The notes under the pieces are model-generated. The model had not been told where the DNA came from, ran no database searches, and saw nothing but the letters and a program-made list of their open reading frames with translations. From Blastomussa wellsi (taxonomy: Eukaryota; Cnidaria; Anthozoa; Scleractinia; Plerogyridae), in contig OX393569.1 in NCBI GenBank assembly GCA_947652115.1, positions 17,958,650 through 18,022,649 on the forward strand: a stretch of 64,000 nt of DNA, in the 5' to 3' direction. Made by a program: the position numbers and the translations under genes. This document shows positions 43,886-55,454 of this stretch, piece after piece (the stretch's first letter is position 1; each line of letters opens with the position of its first letter).

Positions 43886-44080
43886 GAGGATGACCGAAAC
43901 CTGAAATCACGTTTAACTGCCAATTGATTTGTCAGTTTAATTTAAATCAAGGCTGTTTGATAAGTTAATTGTTTACTGTGGTCAATATAACTGGAAATAC
44001 TGAATTTATCTCGACTTCCTAGTGTTCATCCACCGAGCCAGGCATCAGGATTTTACACATGTACAATAAACTCCCAATAC

Positions 44081-44757
44081 ATGACAAGAGAACAGAGGCA
44101 AAGGCGTTTTCAGTACGCACAACAAACCAAAATAAAACTACGAGTGTCTTACACGTCGCAAAAACAAATTCATTTTAGTAAAAAACCCTGGAGTATCGTT
44201 TGTTCAGTCGCCGTGGTGGGAGTAATTCTAAAAAGAACTGTAGTAGGGAGCAGACGTCATCTCGGAGTCAAGCGAAAAGTTGTTTGTCAACCTGAGTAAC
44301 AATTTTCGCGTCATGTTCGTAAACAGTAATTGTCAGTTGTCAATTTCGGTTCGTCCGTGATTGTTGGCAAGGTTGGGTCGATTCTTTCTGCAGTCAAAGT
44401 TCGTTTGTACGCTTTGAATCGCGAAGAAGTCATCTGTCAGTAACTGTTGCAATCATTTGAGAGAGTTTGTTCTCGAGTCAGTCGCTGAAAACAGTTTGTA
44501 CAGTGGGTACTACGTTAAATGGATTACCAGCTGTGCAGTCAAGTATGGTTGTAAGTCAGTGACCATAAGCAATGTGATTATTGAGATAATTACTCGTCGA
44601 GTTTTGTATTCAGTTAGTCTCGTGTCCAGGGTTCCACATGTAATCCCGCCGATGTACGAAATGTATATATATTTGGCCAAATAGTCGTAGCAAAATTACA
44701 ATGTACAATGAAATGTGTTCTTTACATCAAAAACCCAAGCCTCTGTTCTCTTATCAA
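44081..44757. mobile_element. Possible inverted-repeat element, about 677 bp
   Basis: ACAAGAGAACAGAGGC (44082) and GCCTCTGTTCTCTTATCA (44740) are inverted ends. The interior has short open frames without recognisable domains. Confidence 0.4.
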
Positions 44758-45857
44758 GTGCAGTAAAATTCAGTTGATGAAGCAATATGTGAATCTGTTA
44801 AGGCGGCCGGCACTATTCAATGTGCCTTGTACAGAAAATGGATTAAAAATTGCTTGGTACAATTGTTGTATTTTTTGAAAGCTATGCAATCGAATTGTTT
44901 AAACACGTAGGCACACTAGAAATGGACTCTGCTTCCCCCACCCTCCCATAGACAGTCTAATTTGTATCACAGTTTTGTATGTGGGATGATGGAGCATTGT
45001 TCCATTTGAGATTTGAAATTCACTGCGAAAATATATTATTGCTAACAATTTTCTAAATATAGTTGTCTGACCTCAGATAATTGAAAAGGTAATTGGTAAA
45101 ATAAATCCAGTTCAATTGCAAATGTGAATCTCGAGTCAGACTGAATTTCAGTGTCAATATGTACGCCAGACTTTGTCAAAATTGAACCAAGATAGCTAAA
45201 GAGGCTATTCAAAACTGGTAATAATTCTGCTGGATTTTGCTGAGAATATTTAAAACTGACGAACTGGCAAATTTAATTCAATTTCACTGAAAATCTTCTT
45301 TGGGAATCCCAATTCATAGATCGCTTCGTGTTTAAACACAACAGTTTTCAAATTTGTTTGTTAGTCCGTTCGTTTTCCAAATCCTCGCACGTCATGCAGT
45401 GCCACCTTAACAGTTCGTTTTGCGACATCAACTGAGCCAGTAATCAATGGTACATTTAAAATACCGAGTGTTTTGCAGACATAGAACAATTAACGCTCAC
45501 GATTAAAAACCGCACCGTTGTAAACGCGAAATAATCTAATACATTTTAATCTACGAGAGCTTGATTTTACAAAATAATAGAATTTGTAGTTGGTGCAAAT
45601 CAGGTGACCACCGAGGTTAGCAATACGTTCTGATTATGTCTGCAAAAGAATCGGTGAAATGATGGCTGAAATGTAAACTGCAATTAAATTGTTCCAACTT
45701 GCAAATGCTGTGATCCATTCAGACAATCCAGGTATCTTCACACTCTTTAATAAACCAGGAGCGAAGTTCTCTTGAAAATTAAGACCTGATTGATCAGCCA
45801 CCATTTCAATAAAGATATTTTACAATTCTAAAGTTCTTATCTTTGACGAATTTCCTC
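44758..45857. other. Spacer, no gene recognised
   Basis: AT-rich, with no repeats or exons I can support. Confidence 0.35.
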
Positions 45858-46460
45858 TTATTTCTGCGATTCCAGTTTGTCTATTTTCCATGCTTCGTGA
45901 CTCCTTTTGCCATCTCGTAAAGTTGGCTCTGGTTTCTAAAAAGAGAAATAATGAATTCAAAGATCAGCAAATGTTTAAATGTTTAAATTAAAGCTACACA
46001 GAAAATAATCTTGAAGACCCTAGCCTGGCTAATTAATTTCAGCACATGCTTTCGGCTTTCAACAGTTAAATATTTTTGGCGAAAGAGCATTCCTCAAATA
46101 TTCTGGTGTCTCTTTAAACCTCGAACCAACTCCGACCTTTGGTTTAACCATTCGACAACTAAACTGTTCGGAACTAGTTCGGTTAACGTTTTCACAGCAC
46201 TAGTTTATACACTAAAAAATTGTGAACGAAGCAATTTAATTTGTTGTACAACTCAGTTTTCTATTTGAAGCGACGCAAAGAGCGAACAGAAAGCGCACGT
46301 GTTATAACTCTCGTTGACAACTTAACATTCTTACACTCGGGAGGCCTTAATTCAAAGGAAAATTAGGCAAATCTAGTGCTTACCTTTCGAAGGAATAGAA
46401 CGACGAAGGCTTTCCAATGTTCAAATCCACCAAGCTTTAAGCATCTTCTTCCTTCACGAG
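45858..46460 (-). other. Candidate two-exon transcript, possibly coding a short basic peptide
   Basis: A consensus donor (CGAAAG then GTAAGC) at 46383 pairs with a good acceptor (TTTCTCTTTTTAG) ending at 45936. Joining them keeps a frame open: GRRCLKLGGFEHWKAFVVLF before the junction, KPEPTLRDGKRSHEAWKIDK after it, stopping at 45858. The frame is short and closed by an upstream stop near 46455, so this may be a non-coding RNA or UTR. Family unknown. Confidence 0.3.
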
Positions 46461-47083
46461 TTTAAACGGGACCTCACCGGACGACACGTCTTTACACATC
46501 CACGACCTGTTTGGTTTGAAGCACGTGCTACAATTTGTCATGAATATGGATTAGAAATTTGGCGCGGATTTTTTGTTTGCACGCTTTTTCTGCCAGCGAA
46601 TCACAAACCGCGGAAAAAGAAAAAATTAATTTAAATTAGCATTTCATCTTGTTTTTCTATTCTGAATTATTTTAAAGGTTTTTGATACTCGGTTTGAAAG
46701 TGACCAAGGAAAATTCCTCAAAATTCACATCTTTATATTTACAAATGTAACTTTGATTTGTTTCATTTTGATCTTGGGACAAATGGAACTGTAACGGAAT
46801 TAAGAGGCCCTGCCTGTGTTTTTGCCTCCATTTCTGCCCAGGCTCGAAAAATCAAACAATCCAGATAATTCGCCCTAAGAACAAATCTGTGAAACTGTAC
46901 TCGAAAATATTACTCTTATCTTCTAAGAATTTATAGTTTGTGAGAAATTTGAAAAAAATGTGAAAATACGGGTTTTGCCTCATTAAATATATGCAAAACT
47001 TGAGCAAAGTTCTCATTATAAGTATTGAAGCCATTTCCACTACTAGGAAACAAAATAAACTTTGGATAACAGCTTCCCTCTTC

Positions 47084-47105
47084 TTCTTCTTCTTCTTCTT
47101 CTTCC
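47084..47105. repeat. (TTC)n microsatellite
   Basis: A short CTT/TTC array. Confidence 0.8.
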
Positions 47106-47263
47106 CAGACCCGTACGAAGAATAAGAATCCATTATCTCAAAAGTTAGTAATTGTTAGCTATTATTTGTGCTTTTTTGGCCTGTCTTACCTTTTCACTTT
47201 TGTCTTATTTATCTGCATTTATCTGCCTCTCATAACCTACTATATACGTTGCCAACCTCGGCA

Positions 47264-47443
47264 TGTACTAAAATCAGGAACACCGGAACACCACAAAACA
47301 CGGAACACCGGAACACCGGAACACCCCGGAACACCAGAAATATCATAAAATGCCAATACATTTCTGGTGTTACGGGGTGCTCTGTGGGTGTTCCGGTGTT
47401 CCGTGTTTTGTGGTGTTCCGGTGATCCTGATTTTAGTACATTC
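47264..47443. mobile_element. Palindrome built from GGAACACC units
   Basis: Left arm GTACTAAAATCAGGAACACC and its mirror near 47420-47443 enclose repeated CGGAACACC on one side and GGTGTTCCG on the other. The element is also a tandem repeat. Confidence 0.75.
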
Positions 47444-47477
47444 CGCCAACCTCAATTAATTACATAGCTGTTTCTGT

Positions 47478-47777
47478 AGATCAGTCACCATCAGTCGACT
47501 TCAGTAACCATCACTAGACATCAGTAACCATCAGTAGACATCAGTCACCATCAGTATACATCAGTAGCCATCAGCAGAGATAAGTCACCATCAGCCGACA
47601 TCAGTCACCATCAGTATACATCAGTAGCCATCAGCAGAGATAAGTCACCATCAGCCGACATCAGTCACCATCAGTATACATCAGTAACCATCAGCAGCGA
47701 TAAGTCACCATCAGCAGAGATAAGTCACCATCAGTAGAGATAAGTCACCATCAGCCGACATTAGTCACCATCAGTAG
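47478..47777 (+). repeat. Minisatellite of CATCAGTCACCATCAGTA-type units, first block
   Basis: Units of about 22-24 bp alternate GTCACCATCAG and GTAACCATCAG with TAGACAT, TATACAT or CAGAGATAA links. The array resumes at 48678-48815 after an insertion. Confidence 0.85.
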
Positions 47778-48677
47778 AGTGTCGTACAGGGGGTGTCTCC
47801 AGCACGGTTCACGGGCGGAAAAAATAACGAATAACGGATCACGGATATTAAAATTTCATTTTCCCGAATCACGAAAATAAGAGAGTAGCGTACTCGTTTA
47901 TTCTGCTCTTACATAACGAAAAGTGGCAAAGAAGAAGTGTTTAATAACATCGAGAAATGCACATTGCTAATTGGTTCAGGGATCTAACTGCGCCACGCCA
48001 ATTGTATAAATATATAGATTTATTCAAGCCTAAAAGCAGAGCTCCGTATTTTTGGCTGGTTCTTAATAATTTGTGAAATTGCGTTCATTAAAAGTACTAG
48101 CGTGTGCAACTGTACTCAAGAAAGATTCCACAGCCGAAATAAATTATGATTAAAAACGTCAGCTCAAATTGGAGAAATGCCGCTGAGAATGACCATGAAA
48201 ATTACACAAGCCTACCAGAAGCCGCGAAAAAAAATTGGACCATCAAAAGTGAAAAGCGTGGTTCTCCTGTTTGTACTTTGCATGCGTGCTTGATTCTCCT
48301 ATTTCTATGGGCATGGGCCCAGCTCTGCGGCCCTTTGGGCCGCCGGAGCACCGGTATTTTTTGAAGATTTTATTCTAATTCCATCTGAAGAAAGAATGCA
48401 AATTCCATTGAGAAACTAAGCAAAGTCGATTGGTACATAAAACGCACGAGCTAAAGTACATCGATTTAAGAATTTCAACCGAACCGTTCCAGAGGACTCG
48501 CGACTCAAAATCACGTGGACTACAGTGGTGTAATCTCGAATATCGGGTATTAATTCAAGCTCTTCACGGGTCACAAAAAACCTTTGGGTCACGGATCACG
48601 ACGACTAATTTATTACATTCACGTTTCACGGAGAACAAAATCAGCTAATCACGGATCACGAGAATATCCCTGTACGC
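47778..48677. mobile_element. Element inserted into the minisatellite (about 0.9 kb)
   Basis: It starts near CGTACAGGGGGTGTCTC and ends GAATATCCCTGTACG, giving short inverted ends. CACGGATCACG motifs recur near both ends. It splits one minisatellite into two blocks. No transposase-like frame. Confidence 0.6.
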
Positions 48678-48815
48678 CCCTCATCAGCAGACATCAGTCA
48701 CCAACACTCAACATCATTCACCATCAGTAGACATCAGTGACAATCAGCCGACATTAGTCACCATCAGTATACATCAGTCACCATCAGCAGAGATCAGTAA
48801 CCGTCGGTCGACAAC
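48678..48815 (+). repeat. Minisatellite, second block
   Basis: CATCAGTCACC / CATCAGTAGACATCAGTGAC units like those at 47478-47777, more diverged. Confidence 0.75.
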
Positions 48816-50134
48816 ATTTATCATTAGTTTCTTGAAATTTAGTTCTTCACTTAGCCTTTTCACTTCATCCAATGATAAGTAATGACGCTTAATTACTCTA
48901 ATTGAAGGCTAGTTCTATATATGGTGGTTAGATTTTTACGTTAATTTTAATTCCCTATCTGGTGAAAATAGGACACCACCTCAATTAATAACCAACATTC
49001 TCGTCCCCATGCAGAGCTGCCTGGTGGTCTTAGCCACGGCTGGGATTTTGTAACAAAGGGAATTTTTAACGATTGGCGCCTGTGCCGGCCAAAACAGGCC
49101 TTAACGAACATCACCCTTTGTTCCACTTCTGGCGTCATCATATTCGACCAAAAAAGCATTACTTATACTCAGGGTGTGTTCCTTTGGGGTGATCCGGATC
49201 AGGATCAGTGATCCGGATCATGGTGCATCAAAGGCGCCGGCAAATCCACTCTGAGCAAGGATTCGCCGGAGCCTTTGATAGACCATGATCCGGATCACTG
49301 ATCCTAATCCGGATCACCCCAAAGGAACGCACCCTCAATCTCTGCAGGAGGAATTCTTGGTTTTCACGTGACGTCAGAAAAAAACTAAAATTAAAAATTT
49401 TGAGTTTTCAACTTCATCAGGTAAAAGTCATTGTTAAACATATATCTACTGGCCTTTTTTCAGCTCGGTAGACGGCTTTCTTTTGAAAATAGAACAGTTT
49501 GAATTTCAGATTCGTGGCATCGGCATTGTTTCTGGGTAACATGTTATGCGCAAAAATATCGATTCGCCTTATGTTTTCGAGTTCTGAGTAACCGATATGT
49601 TGGGGGAAGTGTCTATGCTAATGTTTTCAAGTTTAACAACGAGAAGCGGAAACGTTTTGAGAGAGCCAGTAAGTAAATTCCAGATGTTTCCACTGGTTTC
49701 CGGCCGCCATGTTGGAGTCCCTCAGAGGGGCTTCAACATGGCTTCTCGATACTAAACACTACAATTTTCAGTGATACACTTTGCCGAATAACTCGAGTTC
49801 GGAATATCTCGATACTTGCATGACGTGAAAACCACCAATAGATCGATAATACCCAGATCAGATTGACAGAGTTTACCAAGAGAACTTGAATTTACTGATA
49901 AGGAAATACATAGGGAAGTACTTAGAAATTTGAGTGAGGAGAAAAATTTGCGTCAACTACCCTTGGCTACTCCATGACAAGAATTTCCTGTTTGGATGAC
50001 GCATCCTAGAAAATTCCTGGACTGAAGGCAAGCCCAGTAGAAGAAAAAAAAAACGAAAAGCCTAAAGACGAAGGTCAACTTTTAACCCAAAAAAGTTTGC
50101 CTTTTGCGCATGCCCGAGAAAATATATCATCAAA
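48816..50134. mobile_element. Spacer containing the palindromic MITE copy 3 (49171-49335)
   Basis: At 49171-49335 lies the best copy of the GATCCGGATCA MITE: GTTCCTTTGGGGTGATCCGG start, mirrored at CCCCAAAGGAACGCACCC. The rest (48816-49170 and 49336-50134) shows no gene. Confidence 0.75.
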
Positions 50135-50382
50135 CATTCTCGTCACCAGAGGCCGCGATCCTTTTGGTCAGCGCCAAGAATCGCCACCAAGGTCCAACAC
50201 TGGAAGTCCGCGATTCACGGACTTCCCGTCACTCTGCGAATGCATGAAGTCAAATCTGACAAATCGGATTGGCTGAAAGCTACAAAACGAGTTCACTGCG
50301 CATTCTCACAATTTGGCTGCGGCCAGAGGTCTCGATTCCTTGGTACTGACCAAACGAAACGCGGCCTTTGAGGACGAGAATG
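50135..50382. mobile_element. Mutator-like MITE, 248 bp, 9-bp target duplication (one mismatch)
   Basis: The ends CATTCTCGTCACCAGAGGCC and, inverted, CATTCTCGTCCTCAAAGGCC. The flanks ATCATCAAA (50126-50134) and GTCATCAAA (50383-50391) agree at 8 of 9 positions. Same terminal sequence as 62962-63235. Confidence 0.8.
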
Positions 50383-50405
50383 GTCATCAAACATGATGCT
50401 AGCAA

Positions 50406-50472
50406 TCTCGCCCCAAAGCCCTCGTTGCCCTAGACCACTGGTCTAAGGGAACTCGGGCTCTGGGGACGAGAT
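50406..50472. repeat. Small hairpin element
   Basis: TCTCGCCCCAAAGCC and GGCTCTGGGGACGAGA pair imperfectly around CTAGACCACTGGTCTA, itself a palindrome. Its ends resemble the Mutator-like family nearby. Confidence 0.6.
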
Positions 50473-50982
50473 TGTGATGCTGGTTGTAACACAGGCATGC
50501 CTTCATGTTGCAAATGACGTTTTGAGTAGTTGGCAGCACATTTAGCTCATAACTGACTATGTAAAATGTCACAAACGAAAAAAAAGTGCTTTTTTCAAAA
50601 ATCTCCAGGCGCCAATGGGATGAACTGTGGCTCGTCAATCAACCGTTTGAACTCTGTTATAACAAAGATATGTTGAAACAGCCAATCAAATTGTCCCCTC
50701 GTGTTCTAACCGCGGTCATACCCTCCCTCCTTACTTGGTGTTCATGCTCCGCCGGCTAAAGGGACAGAAAGGCTCATCCTCGGAGACCCAAGGATCGGGG
50801 CGAAACGATGTAAATGCGGCAAAATTAGGAGCGACGAAAGTTTTCAATAGTTGCTGAACTAGCAGTTCAAACTTTCGTCACTCCGAATATTGACGCATTT
50901 ACCTCGTTTCGCCCCCACGCGAGAAAAACCCGTTGACCATGACTGTTCTAATCAACAACGAATATCGATAAGAGTGTTTAAA

Positions 50983-51200
50983 GGGCCCTAGTCAGCACTC
51001 CGCCATTTTCGATGCCATCGAAATTATGGAAATTGTATGGTGAAGCAAAATCTTAATGCATTGCTGTAAGTTATGTTACTGGAAGTGTTTAAATTACTTT
51101 TAATAAGTTTCTCAGTGATCTCTTTCGTTTCGACACGCTCCGCGTAAAATATAATACTGAAACTTTCGCATGGAAACAATAACAAAGGTTTTGTTTTAAA
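50983..51200. mobile_element. TTAA-flanked repeat, copy 2
   Basis: TTAA then AGGGCCCTAGTCAGC, sharing TGATCTCTTTCGTTTCGACA and AAAATATAATACTGAAAC with 15393-15645. Confidence 0.5.
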
Positions 51201-51441
51201 GCAATTTTTTGGCCGCCTCAGTGCCGGCCACAATGCGAGCCAACTATCGATCACTGTAGTTCGCCAGTGGCCTATCTCCGAATCTCATTGGTTTAAATTG
51301 ATCCCGAGACGCAAAGGTAGAGACACTATCCCACCCATAGTACCCGTCCGAGGAAAATACCCGAATGGACAGTACTCGTCCGTGAATCTTTTGTAAACAT
51401 GCGGGTCTATAGACAGAAACTAGTGAGACAATTAACAATTA

Positions 51442-52319
51442 CAGTCCGACCTCTATTAAGCGGCCACCCTCGGGACTTTGAAAAGTGGCCGCTTAATAGA
51501 GGTTGGCCGCTTAATAGAGGTACAATATAAATTGGATAGGAATGGCAGTAAACATGATTTTATTGACTCTATATAGCAAAATGCTTTTTAAAAGTGAACA
51601 TATATGAAGATATATCCAAAATTCATTATAACAAAACATCAAGTGCATTTCTAGTCCATGCATAGTTCTAGCTCTAACACAGTACAGTTTTCTTCGGGTT
51701 GATAATGTACAAAAAAATATGCGAAATGTTCCCAAGCTTATGGCTCTGTGGCTAACAAAATTTCTCAAGAGGGCAACAAACAAAGGAAGAGCTGTTGTGA
51801 AAGGCAAGCGCGTAAACAGAGGGGCCGGCTATGGTTTAGAAATTCCATGCGAGTACTATTTCACAGGAGACGAGTTCGCTATTCGATGGTTAAAATCGAA
51901 ACTTGAGGAGCAAGGATTTTTGTAGATTTCCCGTACAGTAATAATTCTATTGTTATCTTTGTATAGCGTCGGCCGCGCCGGATGTGAAAAGTTTGCACAT
52001 GTAAGTGGCTTGTGACTTCTTATAAGTGGAGATTAAATTGCAGTTTTTGTTTTCTTGTTGTTTTCAGTTATCACCTTATATCATCTGTCACCATTTCACT
52101 TCGAAAGATAATTTGCTGGTCGCTTAATGGAGGTTAAAAACCATATAAATTATACACTAGCGACAGTAAAAAGGTGGCCGCGGTCGCTTAATAGAGGTGG
52201 CCGTTGAATAGAGGTATCAAATACAGCAGTTTACTGACAAATAAATCGGGACTTTGAAAAGTGGCCGCCTAATGGAGGGTGGCCGCTTAATAGGTGGCCG
52301 CTTAATAGAGGTCGGACTG
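51442..52319. mobile_element. TA-flanked element (878 bp) with GTGGCCGCTTAATAGAGG repeats
   Basis: The ends CAGTCCGACCTCTATTAAGC are inverted and bordered by TA. Subterminal GTGGCCGCTTAATAGAGG motifs occur several times at each end. Inside, 51719-51925 (+) is a 68-codon frame with RVNRGAGYGLEIPCEYYF and IRWLKSKLEEQGFL, which reads like real protein but matches nothing I recognise. Confidence 0.8.
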
Positions 52320-52537
52320 TATTCCACTCGCACTTGTTGGATATGAGATGGTAGATAGCGAAAAATGCATTCTTTAACGCTTACACGTACCATCATTTTG
52401 TAGGTCAATGGTATATGAGCTCATATACCATTGCCTCTAAACCAATCAAAACGCAGGAAATGTAATACACCATAGCTAGTTTTTAATAATCTCAGATAGT
52501 GCAGAGTGTTATCTGCAACTGAATATGTACAACACTT

Positions 52538-52712
52538 AAGGCCATGGCAAACGAGGACATTCTGTTGCGGGCACATTGTTGCTGCTTCGAGCAAACTGAA
52601 CAAAATGTTTCTGAAAAGAAAAACAGAAACATTTGTTGTATTCTCGGGCAAACAGAGAACAATTGTGTTCGCAACAACGTGTCCTCATTTGCCACGGCCT
52701 TTAGGATGGTCA
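52538..52712. repeat. Inverted-repeat element
   Basis: AAGGCCATGGCAAACGAGGA (52538) is mirrored by TCCTCATTTGCCACGGCCTT with small differences, and the arms extend about 75 nt. Confidence 0.65.
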
Positions 52713-54367
52713 TCTTCATTGGGACAGTACCCATGCACCCCTCCCCCTCCCCCCGCCGCCTACGTATCCACTTTGGTTTATATAATTATCTTATTGACTT
52801 GCCAAAAACTTCAGTTTGCTTTTAGCCAAGTAAAATGATACGTTTTGATTTCTCGAAAACATATTTATGACGTGTTCCTTTTTTTCAAGACCGGAGATAA
52901 CTTGCTAGAACGTTAAATATCTGATGAAAAAATTGAAAGATAAAAGATTTTGTTTCATTCAAAAAGCACTTTTTCATTCAGATGATAACCAAGAACTAAT
53001 TTAATTATCGAATAGTCACCGAATAGTACGTTCTTATTCTGTTGATGACATCATTATTTGACGCAACAGATACTCAATCACAAGAAATAAGTCAAAATAT
53101 TTCCACCCCCTATAATCAGAGTGTATTAAAACGAATGCGCCTACAAGTTGTGTTCTACAGCAAGGAAGAGCACAATACGTTCTTGTGTGATTCCGTATTT
53201 ACGTACTTTATCTTACATCTTGTAATGTGCAGTATAGTAACGCAAACTAATCTTCTGCGCATGCGTTGGGAGCAAATCGCTTTGTTCTAGAAACTGAAGA
53301 AAGGATGGTACTACAAGGAGGGTATGGTGTTTTCTGAAAACACATATATGCCTTTCCATATTCAAGCAACAGTAGCATGGTACAGTGCACACTGGTTCCT
53401 ACTACCCCCCCCCCCCCCACCGAAAGACTAATTAATTAATTTATATTAATCAATTAAACAAACATTAAAGTTTGCACATTAGCGATTTAGCAGGTTAGAA
53501 GACGACAGCCCACATAACATCATCCAACTCAAATCTTTTTATTTCAAGCGATTATTTAATGTTTTTGATGGCGACAATGTACGTTCTTTCAAGATTATTT
53601 GTCCTAAGTGTCGCCGTGTAAATATTTTGAAAGCTTGCTCTTGTTAGTATCATTGTTGTCCACGATTTATTACCTTTTCCATGTTATCTTTCTACTTCTT
53701 AGGTTGATATCCATAGTATATTATAAATATTTAATTCTAGTTTTTTGGGTAAGGGGTTGGTTTTTCTACATTTTATGGGGTTGGATTAGGAGGGTGAACC
53801 AAGTAGGGGACTACGTGTCCTATTAATTGTTCTCTCCCCTGTACATTGTACGAATCTATAAATAAACAAATAAATAAATCCCCTGGTTTTGCTTTTGTAA
53901 AACTAGCATATTAGCCCTCAAAGCTTTGCTTCTCGCGCTGATATCTGTTTTAAGAACATCAAGCCGATAGTTCCTCAAGCTCAAAAACTAATTGTTAAAT
54001 AGTAGGTGCCTGATTGCAGGTTTGCCTGATAGTTTGTCACTGGGTTATGGTAGTTAACAATTAGATTATGAGATTGATATTTCCGAGGTGATAGTTGATG
54101 TGGCCGAAGGCTGAATCAACTAACACCTCGTAGAAATCGAGAGCGAATAAATCTTCCTTTGAAACTTTGCTAAAGCGCAAAGACGTCGCCACTTTGAAAA
54201 AGACCTTCAACCACTGCACTCCAATGGCTGATAGTGTGCTAATTAATTATTAGACAGTGGGCTGGAGGTTTCTATCAGTTGATACTTGACGAGGGGGTGA
54301 AGCCCTTAGTCAGCAATTAGGTGATAGAAACTGAGTACACCAAGCAAATTAAGACTGATAGAATGTT
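52713..54367. other. Spacer with homopolymer tracts, no gene recognised
   Basis: A C-run lies at about 53406-53418, and a polyadenylation-like ATAAATAAACAAATAAATAA at about 53859. Short frames (for example 53608-53826) look like low-complexity hydrophobic translation. Confidence 0.4.
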
Positions 54368-55454
54368 TTATTTCCAACAAAGGCAAAACATGTTAATAAA
54401 CTGAAGGCTCACAAGTTACATACATATATCTTATAATAGAATTACTCATCACAGTCGCAGATTAGATAAAAAATGCATGTACAAAATAATGATTTTAGGA
54501 CATTTATACTTTGACTTCGGCAGATCTGTCACAAATAACATAACCCAGTAGCTAACTCTAACAAAACTCACAGTTTGGTCGATAGGACGTGAAAGGGCAC
54601 ACATTAATCATTGTAGCCGAATCAGAACCTTCATTAGCCACTGGGTTATGCTAAAACAATTAAGACTATCCTCTGAGCTCATTGTTTCTAGACCTCCATA
54701 GATGAAAAGGGTAAAATTGCCCATCATCAACTACCAGCCAACAATAGAAAATTTAAGCTAGCAGTCTAATAATAATAAGTGGTGTTCACAAGACATCTTT
54801 TTACACCCAAGTGGCTGATCATAAGAGGTTGCCAAGAGGCTGTGTGTGGGTGGGGGGAGGGGAGGGGTGACTACACCTTCAGTTCAACATATTTTTTATA
54901 TTATACTACAATATATGCATCAATGGAAAACTCTTTTCTTGACTTAGGTTAGAAAGCCATCTTTAAGCTCTTAAGCCACATTTTAGGGCTTCCCGGATGA
55001 ATTGAACACAGCACACCACCTTTGTGCATCACCCAAAGAGCAATGCAAGATGCTGATAACACCTCCTTTTTATAGGGAACTGCACTGACTTCAGCCAGCA
55101 ATTCATGATGGAATGCCAGCCAGAGGTGACAAGCGAATAAACAATCAGTCTTCTGAGGAAAAACATCTTGATATTAAACCAAACTTTCTCTGAAGAATAT
55201 TACATAAATTTGAGGAGAACAGTAACAAGAATTTTCTTGTCCATCTTAAGGGTCAATCATTACAGTTCAGTGTAGTAAACGTTGTTCCTTACTCCATACA
55301 GGAACATGCATTTCCAGAGCTTAAATAAGTGTAGAACAAAAGAGTTACTCAAAAAGCTCTTGTCCTGGGTATTGTTGGGCTTGTAACCATAATAACTGTC
55401 CTACAGTAAGATACAGAACTGTTCTTGAATTTTCTAAAAATGAGTATGGACAGT
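54368..55454 (-). other. Probable 3' untranslated region of TMED2
   Basis: No open frame or repeat interrupts this stretch below the TMED2 stop. AATAAA on the minus strand at 54368-54373 would give a 1.1-kb UTR. The end is inferred, not shown. Confidence 0.4.

Noticed and set aside
47478..47777. CRISPR array
   Set aside because: Unit length and links vary gradually, as in a minisatellite, and there are no spacers.
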